DNA of 64,000 nt from Micromonospora parathelypteridis (GTDB taxonomy: Bacteria > Actinomycetota > Actinomycetes > Mycobacteriales > Micromonosporaceae). Both the position numbers and the translations under genes were made by a program. Positions 1 to 7,573 of this stretch are shown here, piece after piece. The DNA lies in NCBI RefSeq assembly GCF_014201145.1, contig NZ_JACHDP010000001.1:2170001-2234000 (forward strand). The letters run 5' to 3'. The stretch's first letter is position 1. The number at the start of each line of letters is the position of its first letter. A model generated the notes under the pieces. It was not told where the DNA came from and did not search any database. It worked only from the letters and a program-made list of their open reading frames with translations.

Positions 1-82
1 GCGGAGCGTGACGGGGAACGGGGCCGAGTCGATGGTCACGCGCGCCACGATACCCGGGCTACCGAGAGGTACAGTGCCGCCC

Positions 83-1033
83 ATGCGGGCCGTCCTGGTG
101 GTCAATCCAAAGGCCACCACCACCAGCGAACGCAGCCGGGACGTGCTTGTCCGGGCGCTGCGCAGCGAAGTCGACCTCAGCGTGCGCTACACCCGCCGGC
201 GCGGGCACGCCATGGCGTTGGCCCGGGAGGCCGCTGCGGAGGGTGTCGACCTGGTCGTCACCCTGGGTGGCGACGGCACCGTGAACGAGGTGGTGAACGG
301 TCTGATGACGGCCGACCCGCCGCTGGGCGCCGACGATGCCACGATGGCCGAGCGGCTGCCCGCGCTGGCGACCGTGCCGGGCGGCTCGACCAACGTGTTC
401 GCCCGTGCGCTGGGCCTGCCCCGGGAGTGGCCGGAGGCGACCAGCATGATCCTCGAAGGGTTGCGGCTGGGCCGGAGCCGAACGGTTGGGCTGGGCCGCG
501 CGGACGACCGCTACTTCACCTTCTGCGCGGGGTTCGGCCTGGATGCGGCCGTGATCCACCGGGTGGAGCAGGCCCGGCGCAAGGGTCGGGTGTCCACACC
601 GACGCTCTATCTGCGCTCGATCATGAGCCAGTACTTCTTCGCATCGGACCGGCGGCATCCGGCGATCGTCCTGGAACGTCCGGACGAGCCGGCGGAGACC
701 GAGCTCGCCACCGTCATCATCCAGAACACGGCGCCATGGACGTACCTGGGTGACCGGGAGGTCAACCCGAACCCGGCGGCGTCGTTCGACCTCGGGCTGG
801 ATGTGCTGGCGTTGCGTCAGCTCCGGGTGGCTAGCACAACACGGACAGTGACGCAGTTCCTGTCCCGGCAACCGGATCCGCGAGGTCGTCAGGTGTTACG
901 ACTCCATGACACTGCGGAGTTCACGCTGGTCTCCAGTCGCCCACAGGCGTTCCAGCTCGACGGCGACTATCTCGGCGAGCGGGAGAAAGTCAGATTCACC
1001 TCCGTTCCCGCCGCACTGAGAGTAATCTGCTAG
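83..1033 (+). CDS. Diacylglycerol kinase-like lipid kinase
   Basis: A 316-residue protein of the DagK/YegS lipid kinase family, which phosphorylates diacylglycerol or a related lipid at the inner membrane face. The start MRAVLVVNPKA is the usual beginning of the family. The nucleotide-binding motif LGGDGTVNEVVNGL follows near residue 65, and PGGSTNVFARALGLP near residue 105 is the second conserved block. The ATG at 83 has no good Shine-Dalgarno; TACAGT at 70-75 lies 7 nt before it, so the mRNA may be leaderless. A GTG at 74 and an in-frame start at 8 are alternatives. The exact lipid substrate cannot be told. Confidence 0.85.
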   Translation: MRAVLVVNPKATTTSERSRDVLVRALRSEVDLSVRYTRRRGHAMALAREAAAEGVDLVVTLGGDGTVNEVVNGLMTADPPLGADDATMAERLPALATVPGGSTNVFARALGLPREWPEATSMILEGLRLGRSRTVGLGRADDRYFTFCAGFGLDAAVIHRVEQARRKGRVSTPTLYLRSIMSQYFFASDRRHPAIVLERPDEPAETELATVIIQNTAPWTYLGDREVNPNPAASFDLGLDVLALRQLRVASTTRTVTQFLSRQPDPRGRQVLRLHDTAEFTLVSSRPQAFQLDGDYLGEREKVRFTSVPAALRVIC

Positions 1034-1483
1034 GTCTCGGGTACTGCCCTTGGTCGACACGGTGACCGCGACCGCCTCGGCCGGTCACCGCCACACCGAG
1101 GGGCAGGTGCCGGAAATGTCAGCAATGTCACGCGGACTGTACTATATTGATCCTCGACTGTGGCACGGCGGGTAACCAGGAAAGCACTGGAACCCGGACA
1201 AATGGGTTGTGGGCTTGCTCACCGCCCGGAGTTTTTCCGAGCGTCACCCTTGACATCACGACTGTTCGTGAAAGTATTCACAAGCGAACTTGAGTTACCG
1301 GGACATTGCCTGGATATGCTCGTCAGGTTGAGCTGTTCCAGCAGGTCCCCGGGCGCTAACCGCCTGCTCACGCACTGCCGAATGGACGAACGCTAACTGT
1401 CACCATCGGCACTGCGGATGCATATAGGAAAAGCACGACCAAGCAATTGTTGCCACCCATCCAGAATGAGGAGTGTTGCCGCC
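1034..1483 (+). promoter_or_regulatory. Long whiB1 upstream region
   Basis: About 450 bases separate the lipid kinase from whiB1. A 78-codon frame at 1160-1396 is open but has no ribosome site or recognisable product, so I do not call it a gene. The region holds a CRP-like palindrome at 1267-1282. A possible promoter lies just downstream: TTGAGT at 1290-1295 and TATGCT at 1315-1320, with a rather long 19-nt spacer. This looks like a regulatory leader for whiB1. Confidence 0.5.
1267..1282. promoter_or_regulatory. CRP/FNR-type operator upstream of whiB1
   Basis: CGTGAAAGTATTCACA has the CRP half-site layout GTGA-N6-TCAC with perfectly complementary cores. It lies about 200 bases before the whiB1 start and about 20-35 bases before the proposed promoter. 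In M. tuberculosis, whiB1 transcription is controlled by the cAMP receptor protein Rv3676, so a CRP site here fits known biology. Binding itself is inferred. Confidence 0.6.
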
Positions 1484-1741
1484 ATGGACTGGCGTCACCA
1501 TGCTGTCTGCCGCGACGAGGACCCGGAACTGTTCTTCCCGATCGGGACGTCCGGACCGGCTCTCCTGCAGGTCGAGCAGGCCAAGGCCGTCTGCAGGCGC
1601 TGCTCCGTGACCGACCAGTGCCTGCAGTGGGCACTCGAGTCTGGTCAGGACGCCGGCGTCTGGGGCGGAATGAGCGAGGAGGAGCGGCGCGCTGTCAAGC
1701 GGCGCGGCGGCCTCCGGGTGCTGCGCGCTCACTCCGCCTGA
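1484..1741 (+). CDS. whiB1: WhiB1/WblE iron-sulfur transcription factor
   Basis: An 85-residue WhiB-family regulator that binds a 4Fe-4S cluster and, in M. tuberculosis, partners with the primary sigma factor and senses nitric oxide. The N-terminus MDWRHHAVCRDEDPELFFP is almost identical to WhiB1/WblE. Cluster ligands are C9, C37, C40 and C46, followed by the turn GVWGG at 58-62 and a basic tail. The ATG has GAGGAG at 1468-1473. A PdtaS-type kinase gene lies nearby at 9122, as in the mycobacterial whiB1-pdtaS order, although other genes intervene here. Confidence 0.96.
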   Translation: MDWRHHAVCRDEDPELFFPIGTSGPALLQVEQAKAVCRRCSVTDQCLQWALESGQDAGVWGGMSEEERRAVKRRGGLRVLRAHSA

Positions 1742-1760
1742 TCCCCAACGACACAGCTGC

Positions 1761-1790
1761 ACGCCCCGGTGGGTCCGCCCGCCGGGGCGT
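1761..1790. terminator. Convergent terminator after whiB1
   Basis: Inverted repeat ACGCCCCGGTGGG / CCCGCCGGGGCGT around a 4-base loop, with one G-T pair. It sits between whiB1 (plus) and the chelatase gene (minus), so it can stop transcription from both sides. There is no long T run. Confidence 0.65.
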
Positions 1791-1821
1791 TCCGCTGTCC
1801 GACACACGAATCAGCGCGCCG

Positions 1822-2634
1822 TCACCACGCCGGTGTCACCACGCGCCCGCCGGGCTGGTCATCGACCCGGCGCAACACCAACCCGACCAACTCCGGTGCG
1901 TCGGTCAACGGCGCGGCGACCGCCACCGCGCCCGCCGCGCGGGCAGCCTCGGTCACCGCATCATGGAACAGGCCCGGCGCCAGGAAGTACGCGGACACCG
2001 CGACCCGGCGCGCGCCGGCCGCGCGTAGCCCGGACACCGCCACGCCGGCCGCCGGAGGAGCCGCCGAGGCGTACGCCACCCGGCAGGGCACCCCGAACTC
2101 CACACCGAGCGCATCCGCGACCCGGCCCACCGAACGACGTGCCCGCGCGTCCCTGGCGCCCGCGGCGGCCAGCACCAGCGCGTCGAAACGGCCCGGCTGT
2201 GCCTCACCGAGTCGACGGCGCAGCCCGGCCAGCAGCCCCGGGTCGACCGTTCCGTCCGCCGGGCCGAGCACGTCGGTCACCCGTACCGCCAGCGGTGGCC
2301 CGGCCTGCGCCGCTGCGGCGACCGCCGCCGGAATGTCCACCCGACGGTGGTACGCGGCGGTCAGCAACAGCGGCACCAGCACCGCCCGACGGTGGCCGGC
2401 CACCGCCAGGTCGCGCAGCACCTCGGTCGGCCCCGGCTCGGTGTGATCCAGCCAGCTCGCCCACACCGGTGTGCCCGGCCGGGCGGCCGACACGGCCCGG
2501 GCCAGCGCCCGGGTGGCATCTGCCGCTCGTGGATCACGGCTGCCGTGCGCGACCAGCACCACCGGATCCGCCCCGCCGGCCGCCGTGGGGCCGGTGGGGG
2601 TCGTCGCCGGGGAGGTCAGACGTGCAGCCCGCAC
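1822..2634 (-). CDS. Sirohydrochlorin chelatase, CbiX/SirB type
   Basis: A 270-residue protein with the motif VVLVAHGSRDPRA and a second conserved histidine in AAYHRRVDIP. These are the metal-site histidines of the CbiX/SirB chelatases that insert iron (or cobalt) into sirohydrochlorin. The second half repeats the fold but reads LAAAGARDAR where the first half has the histidine, so only the N-terminal half should carry the metal site. The best start is GTG at 2634, inside the end of cysH with a 19-nt overlap, preceded by GAGAAG. As last gene of the sulfite reductase operon it would make the siroheme that enzyme needs. Confidence 0.85.
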   Translation of the reverse strand: MRAARLTSPATTPTGPTAAGGADPVVLVAHGSRDPRAADATRALARAVSAARPGTPVWASWLDHTEPGPTEVLRDLAVAGHRRAVLVPLLLTAAYHRRVDIPAAVAAAAQAGPPLAVRVTDVLGPADGTVDPGLLAGLRRRLGEAQPGRFDALVLAAAGARDARARRSVGRVADALGVEFGVPCRVAYASAAPPAAGVAVSGLRAAGARRVAVSAYFLAPGLFHDAVTEAARAAGAVAVAAPLTDAPELVGLVLRRVDDQPGGRVVTPAW

Positions 2635-3377
2635 TCGGTCTTCTCGAACATGGCCCACCGGCCGGCCCGTGCGTCCTCGCCGGCCTTGGTCTGGCGTGTG
2701 CACGGCCAGCAGCCGATCGAGCCGTAGCCCTGCTTGAACAGCTCGTTGACCGGCACGTTGAAGCGGGCGATGTAGGCGTCCACGTCCCCCTGGGACCACG
2801 CCGCGATCGGATTGACCTTGACCTTGGCGCGCCGCGGGTCGAAGGTCACCACCGGCGTGTTGGCCCGGGTCGGGGACTCGTCCCGACGCAGGCCCGCGGC
2901 CCAGGCGTCGTACCCGGTCAGTGCCCGCTCCAGCGGCTCCACCTTGCGCAGCTGACAGCAGTCGTCCGGCGACTTGTTGAACAGCCGGGGGCCGTACTGG
3001 CCGTCCTGCTGGCCGACGGTGAGCCGGGGCCGGATCGACCGGACGTTCACCGGGAGCGTCCGGGCAACCTCGTCGCGCACCCGTAGCGTCTCGGGGAAGT
3101 GCAGGCCGGTGTCGAGGAAGACCACGTCCACCCCCGGGGCCACCCGGGACACCAGGTGGGCGAGCACGGCATCGGCCATCGAACTGGTGACGCAGAACCG
3201 GTCGCCGAAGGTCTGCGCCGCCCAGCGGGCGATCTCCAGCGCCGGCGCACCCTCCAGGTCCCGAGCCGCCTGCTCGGCAAGCGACCGCAGCTCGTCCGGG
3301 CTGCGCCGGGCCGGGTCGGCCGGCGTCGGACCACCCGGGCCGACCAACCGCAGGCCGGCGGCGGAGACGAGGCTCAT
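2616..3377 (-). CDS. cysH: APS reductase (4Fe-4S type)
   Basis: A 253-residue thioredoxin-dependent reductase that converts adenosine 5'-phosphosulfate to sulfite. The iron-sulfur ligands of APS-type enzymes are present: the cysteine pair C140-C141 and the CxxC C223/C226. The catalytic cysteine is C249 in the C-terminal ECGLHV. Enzymes using PAPS lack the first four cysteines, so I call APS as substrate. The N-terminal substrate-binding signature VTSSMADAV is at about 63-71. The ATG at 3377 overlaps the preceding small gene as ATGA, showing translational coupling. No cysD/N/C genes lie in this operon. Confidence 0.92.
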   Translation of the reverse strand: MSLVSAAGLRLVGPGGPTPADPARRSPDELRSLAEQAARDLEGAPALEIARWAAQTFGDRFCVTSSMADAVLAHLVSRVAPGVDVVFLDTGLHFPETLRVRDEVARTLPVNVRSIRPRLTVGQQDGQYGPRLFNKSPDDCCQLRKVEPLERALTGYDAWAAGLRRDESPTRANTPVVTFDPRRAKVKVNPIAAWSQGDVDAYIARFNVPVNELFKQGYGSIGCWPCTRQTKAGEDARAGRWAMFEKTECGLHV

Positions 3378-3535
3378 CGGGTCACCGCCCGCGAGAGCAG
3401 CCCGGTGAACTTCACCGAGAAGACCCGGGTGCAGGCGTGGCACTCCCAGGCGCCGTGCCCCGCCTCGTGCGGCCGCAGGTCCTCCTCGCCGCAGTACGGG
3501 CAGTACAGAGGTGCCGCTCGGTTCTCGCTGCTCAC
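3374..3535 (-). CDS. Small zinc-ribbon protein of the sulfite reductase operon
   Basis: A 53-residue protein with two CxxC pairs, C12/C15 in YCPYCG and C32/C35 in WECHACTRVF. This spacing is typical of a zinc ribbon or small metal-binding knuckle. It is wedged between sulfite reductase and APS reductase with 4-nt overlaps on both sides (GTGA with sir, ATGA with cysH), so it is made in step with both enzymes. Similar small genes occur at this place in other actinobacterial sulfur operons from memory. A role in electron transfer to, or assembly of, the reductases is possible but not shown. Confidence 0.85.
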   Translation of the reverse strand: MSSENRAAPLYCPYCGEEDLRPHEAGHGAWECHACTRVFSVKFTGLLSRAVTR

Positions 3536-5244
3536 CGCAGTTCCTCCTCGTCGACTCTGATCACCCAGTTGGCGAACGTCTCGCCCTCGCTGCGACCGGC
3601 CAGGTAACGGCGGGCCAGCCGCTCCACGTACTCCGGAAGCTCGTCGGCGGTGGTCTTCAGGCCGCGTAGCTTGCGGCCGAAACCGGAGGTCTGCCCCTGG
3701 GCCATGCCCAGCCCGCCGCCCAGGTGCACCTGGAAGCCCTCCACCTGCCGACCGTCCGGGCCGACCACCAGCTGACCCTTGAGCCCGATGTCGGCCACCT
3801 GGGTGCGCGCGCACGCGTTCGGGCAACCGTTGATGTGGATCGAGATGTCCGCGTCGAAGTCGCGCAGCCGCTGCTCCAGCCGGGCCACCAGCTCCTCACC
3901 GCGGGCCTTCGTCTCGACGATGGCCAACTTGCAGTACTCGATGCCGGTGCAGGCCATCGTGCCGCGCCGCCACGCCGACGGCCGGGCCTCCAGGCCGATC
4001 CCGCGCAGCGCGTCGACCAGCGACTCCGTCCGCTCCGACGGCACGTCGAGCACCAGCAGCTTCTGGTACGGGGTGAGTCGCACCCGGTCACTGCCGTGCG
4101 CCTCGACCACGTCTGCCAGTTGGGTGAGCTGCTTGCCGGAAACCCGCCCGACCACCGGGGCGGCGCCCACGTAGTGCCGCCCGTCGGCCTGCTCGTGCAC
4201 GCCCACGTGGTCGACCGGCTTCGACGGCAGGGTCGGCGCCGGGCCGTCGAGCAACGTGCGGCCGAGATAGTCCTTCTCCAGGACCTCGCGGAAGCGCTCC
4301 ACACCCCAGTCGGCCACCAGGAACTTCAGCCGGGCCCGGTGACGCAGCCGACGGTAGCCGTAGTCGCGGAAGATGCCGACCACCCCGGCCCACACGTCGG
4401 GCACCTCGGCCAGCGGCACCCACACGCCGAGCCGCTGGGCGAGCATCGGGTTGGTGGAGAGACCCCCGCCGACCCAGACGTCGAAGCCGGGGCCGTGCTC
4501 GGGGTGGTCGACGCCGAGGAAGGCGATGTCGTTCGACTCGTACGGGGTGTCCACCAGCCAGGAGATCGACGTCTTGAACTTGCGGGGAAGGTTGGAGAAC
4601 TGCTTGTCCCCGACGTACCGGGCGACGATCTCGTCGACCGCGGGGGTCGGGTCGAGCATCTCGTCGCGGGCCACCCCGGCGACCGGGCTGCCCAGCACGA
4701 TCCGCGGGCAGTCGCCACACGCCTCGGTGGTCTGCAGGCCGACCGACTCCAGCCGGCGCCAGATCTCCGGCATGTCCTCGACCCGGATCCAGTGGAACTG
4801 GATGTTCTGCCGGTCGGTGATGTCGGCGGTGTCCCGCGCGAACTCCCGGGAGATCTCCGCGATCACCCGCAACTGGGCCAGGCTGAGCTGGCCGCCGTCG
4901 ATGCGGACCCGGAGCATGAAGAACTCGTCCTCCAGCTCGTGCGGCTCCAGCACGGCCGTGCGCCCGCCGTCGATGCCCGCCTTGCGCTGGGTGTAGAGGC
5001 CCCACCAGCGGAACCGGCCGCGCAGATCCTGCGGGTCGATCGAGGCGAAGCCGCGGTGGGCGTAGATGGTCTCGATTCGGGCCCGGACGTTCAGCGGGTC
5101 GTCGTCCTTCTTGATCCGCTCGTTGGGGTTGAGCGGCTCGCGGTGGCCGAGCGCCCACTGACCCTCACCCCGTGGGCGGCGCGGGGCCCCCGCCGGGCGG
5201 GCCGTCGGGCCCTCGGGACGGGCCGGGGTGCTGCTGACCGCCAT
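3532..5244 (-). CDS. sir: Ferredoxin-dependent sulfite reductase
   Basis: A 570-residue enzyme of the NirA/Sir family that reduces sulfite to sulfide with six electrons from ferredoxin. The siroheme/4Fe-4S ligands are C432 and C438 (TACTGIEYCKLA) and C474 and C478 (NGCPNACAR). Y84 in WGLYTQR and C176 in EACGDC are 92 residues apart, matching the Tyr-Cys cross-link pair of M. tuberculosis NirA and supporting sulfite over nitrite as substrate. The ATG at 5244 follows GGAGG by 8 nt; a start at 5322 would lack a site. First enzyme gene of the operon, preceded by a leader peptide. Confidence 0.93.
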   Translation of the reverse strand: MAVSSTPARPEGPTARPAGAPRRPRGEGQWALGHREPLNPNERIKKDDDPLNVRARIETIYAHRGFASIDPQDLRGRFRWWGLYTQRKAGIDGGRTAVLEPHELEDEFFMLRVRIDGGQLSLAQLRVIAEISREFARDTADITDRQNIQFHWIRVEDMPEIWRRLESVGLQTTEACGDCPRIVLGSPVAGVARDEMLDPTPAVDEIVARYVGDKQFSNLPRKFKTSISWLVDTPYESNDIAFLGVDHPEHGPGFDVWVGGGLSTNPMLAQRLGVWVPLAEVPDVWAGVVGIFRDYGYRRLRHRARLKFLVADWGVERFREVLEKDYLGRTLLDGPAPTLPSKPVDHVGVHEQADGRHYVGAAPVVGRVSGKQLTQLADVVEAHGSDRVRLTPYQKLLVLDVPSERTESLVDALRGIGLEARPSAWRRGTMACTGIEYCKLAIVETKARGEELVARLEQRLRDFDADISIHINGCPNACARTQVADIGLKGQLVVGPDGRQVEGFQVHLGGGLGMAQGQTSGFGRKLRGLKTTADELPEYVERLARRYLAGRSEGETFANWVIRVDEEELR

Positions 5245-5255
5245 CGGGGCGTCCT

Positions 5256-5325
5256 CCGTTGTCTGCTGTGCCTCGGGGCACGCGCGGAGCGCGGCGGCCG
5301 GCCCGGCGAAGCGGGCGGACAACGG
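5256..5325 (-). promoter_or_regulatory. Possible RBS-masking stem before sir
   Basis: In the transcript, CCGTTGTC (plus positions 5318-5325) is perfectly complementary to GACAACGG (5256-5263). The second arm contains the first two bases of the sir ribosome site GGAGG (5253-5257). Another hairpin, GCCCGA/TCGGGC, lies at 5352-5373, 5 nt after the leader-peptide stop. Together these could switch access to the sir ribosome site according to ribosome position on the leader. The pairing is seen; the regulation is inferred. Confidence 0.4.
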
Positions 5326-5377
5326 TGTCGGAGACAGCCGGCGCGGAGCGCGCCCGAGACGGATTGGTCGGGCGTCG

Positions 5378-5464
5378 TCAGTAGGCCGGACAGATCGCGC
5401 TGAACACGCGGCCGTAGTCGACGTGGCGACGGGCCACGAAGCGGCGGACGACAGCGGCGGTCAT
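5378..5464 (-). CDS. Cysteine-responsive leader peptide (putative)
   Basis: A 28-codon frame ending 133 nt before sir. Its core ARRHVDYGRVFSAIC resembles the short peptides, remembered as having an RRH(V/I)D..R..SA.C pattern, annotated as putative leader peptides upstream of actinobacterial sulfur genes. The single cysteine codon (TGT) is the 25th codon, so ribosome delay on it under cysteine shortage could alter downstream RNA folding. The ATG has no Shine-Dalgarno but CAGCAT at 5472-5477 lies 7 nt upstream, which suits a leaderless message. Confidence 0.7.
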   Translation of the reverse strand: MTAAVVRRFVARRHVDYGRVFSAICPAY

Positions 5465-5537
5465 GGGGCCTATGCTGCCACACCGCATGGGGGCCGGCCA
5501 ATGTCCACGTGCCGGATCCCACATCACGGGCCGAGGG

Positions 5538-6449
5538 CTAGCCGACCAGCTGGTCACCGAGGATAGTTCGGGCATAGCGGACCACCCGCCCCTGCCGCAC
5601 GCCGGCGATCAGGCCGTTGTCCCGCAGCGTGGTGAGGTGGTGCGACGCGGTCGCCGGCGCGAGGCCCAACATCGCGGCCAACTCACCGGTGCTCAGCGGA
5701 GCGTCGAGCACGGACAGCGCCGCCGCCCGCGTACTGCCGAGCAGCGCGCCCAGCGCGGCGCTGGGTGGTGGCGACGTCCACAGCCCGCCCAGGCCCCGGG
5801 GCGGGTAGCAGAGGGCCGGCCCGGCGTCACCCTCCATGATCGCGTGCACCGTCGGCCCGGCGAAGGCGGTGGGCAGCAGCGTCCACGGGCGCCCGTCCAG
5901 ACCGGCCGGCCGGGTCGTGCCGACGGCGACCTGCAGCGCCGCGCCGTCCCAGCGGATCGTCGGGTGCAGCTCGCGGAGCAGCGTGCGACCGCCCTGCTCG
6001 GCGGCGAGCAGGGTCCGCCGCCGGACGTCGGCCAGCGCGAGCGCGCGCAACCGGGGCCAGTCCGGCGCGATCAGCAACGTGAAGTACCGACGGAGCTGCG
6101 CGACCAGCTCGTCCGGGGCCAGCCGGGGCGCGTCGGCCCGGTCCAGTTGCCGCCGAACCCGGGTCGGGTCGGTGCTGGCGACCGCCCGCAACTCGGCCGC
6201 CAGGTTCGGGGCCACTCCGATCGGGGTGAGGAAGTCCGGCACGTACCCGTTGGACGACTTCAGCACCGCCAACAGCGGCTCCAGGCCGGCACCCGGCAGC
6301 AGCCGCTCGGCACGCTCCCGCCACGGACGGTGCATCCAGTACTTCGCAGGCTTGCGCAACGCCCAGGTGCTGGCCACCAGCTCGGCCAGCGGCGAGTGCA
6401 CGAACCGGACCCGACTCAGGTCGTCAGGCGTGAAGTGGACCTCGATCAC
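5538..6449 (-). CDS. ArsR/DUF5937-type winged-helix regulator
   Basis: A 303-residue protein. The last ~75 residues form an ArsR-type winged helix (LSTGELAAMLGLAPATASHH, then DNGLIAGVRQGRVVRY). The long N-terminal part begins VIEVHFTPDDLSRVRFVHSP, a form I associate with DUF5937 regulators. No metal-binding cysteine cluster is visible, so metal sensing is not supported. The GTG at 6449 gives the expected N-terminus; a longer frame to 6497 is less likely. It is divergent from the aldo/keto reductase gene 62 nt away, which may be its target. Confidence 0.8.
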   Translation of the reverse strand: MIEVHFTPDDLSRVRFVHSPLAELVASTWALRKPAKYWMHRPWRERAERLLPGAGLEPLLAVLKSSNGYVPDFLTPIGVAPNLAAELRAVASTDPTRVRRQLDRADAPRLAPDELVAQLRRYFTLLIAPDWPRLRALALADVRRRTLLAAEQGGRTLLRELHPTIRWDGAALQVAVGTTRPAGLDGRPWTLLPTAFAGPTVHAIMEGDAGPALCYPPRGLGGLWTSPPPSAALGALLGSTRAAALSVLDAPLSTGELAAMLGLAPATASHHLTTLRDNGLIAGVRQGRVVRYARTILGDQLVG

Positions 6450-6511
6450 CGACAGATTCGACCACGCTCGAACGGTTCGGCGACAGCGCGCGACCACCGG
6501 ACGATCCGCAC

Positions 6512-7537
6512 ATGGAATACAGGCAACTGGGCCGATCGGGCCTGCGCGTGAGCGCGGTCGCGTACGGCAACTGGGTCACCCACGGCAGCCAGCTCGACGA
6601 CGGGGCGGCGGCCGCCTGCGTGGCCGCCGCCCTGGACGCGGGCATCACCACCTTCGACACGGCGGACCGGTACGCCCAGGGGCGGGCCGAGGAGGCGCTG
6701 GGCAAGGCGCTGAGCGGCGTCCGGCGCAGCTCGATCGAGCTGTGCACGAAGGTGTACCTGCCGGTCGGGCCGGGTGCGAACGACTCCGGCCTGTCCCGCA
6801 AGCACATCATCGAGGGCTGCCACGCCTCGCTGGGCCGGCTGGGCACCGACTACGTCGACCTCTACCAGGCCCACCGGTACGACGACAGCGTGCCGCTGGA
6901 GGAGACGATGCTCGCCTTCGCCGATCTGGTACGCCAGGGCAAGGTGCTCTACGTCGGCGCGTCCGAGTGGACCGCCGCGCAACTGCGGGCGGGCCAGCGG
7001 CTCGCCGCCGACCTGAATGTTCCGTTCATCGCCAACCAGCCGCAGTACTCGATGCTGTGGCGGGTGGTGGAGGCCGAGGTGGTGCCCACCAGCGCCGAAC
7101 TCGGCCTGGGCCAGCTCGCCTGGTCGCCACTCGCGATGGGCGTGCTGACCGGCAAGTACGAGCCCGGCCATCGTCCGCCCGCCGGTTCCCGGGCCACCGA
7201 CGGTTTCGGCGGGTCGTTCATCGCCCGCTACTCCTCGGATCTGCTGCTCTCCCGGGTACGCCAGCTCCGGTCGATCGCCGAGGCCGCCGACTGCACGATG
7301 GCCCAGTTGGCGGTGGCGTGGGTGTTGCGCCGTCCCACCGTGGCCAGTGCGATCGTCGGCGCGTCGCGACCCGAGCAGCTCGCCGAAACGGCAGCGGCCA
7401 CCACGGTCCGGCTGGACGACGAGCTGATGGCACAGATCGACGCCGTGCTCGGCGATCTCGTCGAGCGAGATCCGGCGAAGACCGCCCGACCGAACGACGT
7501 GATGCCCGCCTGGCGTCCACCGCCTGCCGCAAGCTGA
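6512..7537 (+). CDS. Aldo/keto reductase
   Basis: A 341-residue NADPH-dependent oxidoreductase resembling the voltage-gated potassium channel beta-subunit branch of the aldo/keto reductases. The catalytic tetrad is intact: D49, Y54 (FDTADRYAQG), K80 (CTKVYLP) and H121 (YQAHRYD). The C-terminal cofactor block SAIVGASRPEQLAE is present. The start MEYRQLGRSGLRVS is the usual one for the family. It is transcribed away from the ArsR-type regulator. The substrate cannot be predicted. Confidence 0.9.
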   Translation: MEYRQLGRSGLRVSAVAYGNWVTHGSQLDDGAAAACVAAALDAGITTFDTADRYAQGRAEEALGKALSGVRRSSIELCTKVYLPVGPGANDSGLSRKHIIEGCHASLGRLGTDYVDLYQAHRYDDSVPLEETMLAFADLVRQGKVLYVGASEWTAAQLRAGQRLAADLNVPFIANQPQYSMLWRVVEAEVVPTSAELGLGQLAWSPLAMGVLTGKYEPGHRPPAGSRATDGFGGSFIARYSSDLLLSRVRQLRSIAEAADCTMAQLAVAWVLRRPTVASAIVGASRPEQLAETAAATTVRLDDELMAQIDAVLGDLVERDPAKTARPNDVMPAWRPPPAAS

Positions 7538-7573
7538 CACCCGCGACCGGGATGGCCGTGGCAGGCTCGCAAC

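Noticed and set aside
1160..1396. 78-codon frame in the whiB1 leader
   Set aside because: No ribosome site or family resemblance, and it runs through the CRP site and promoter. Better read as regulatory DNA.
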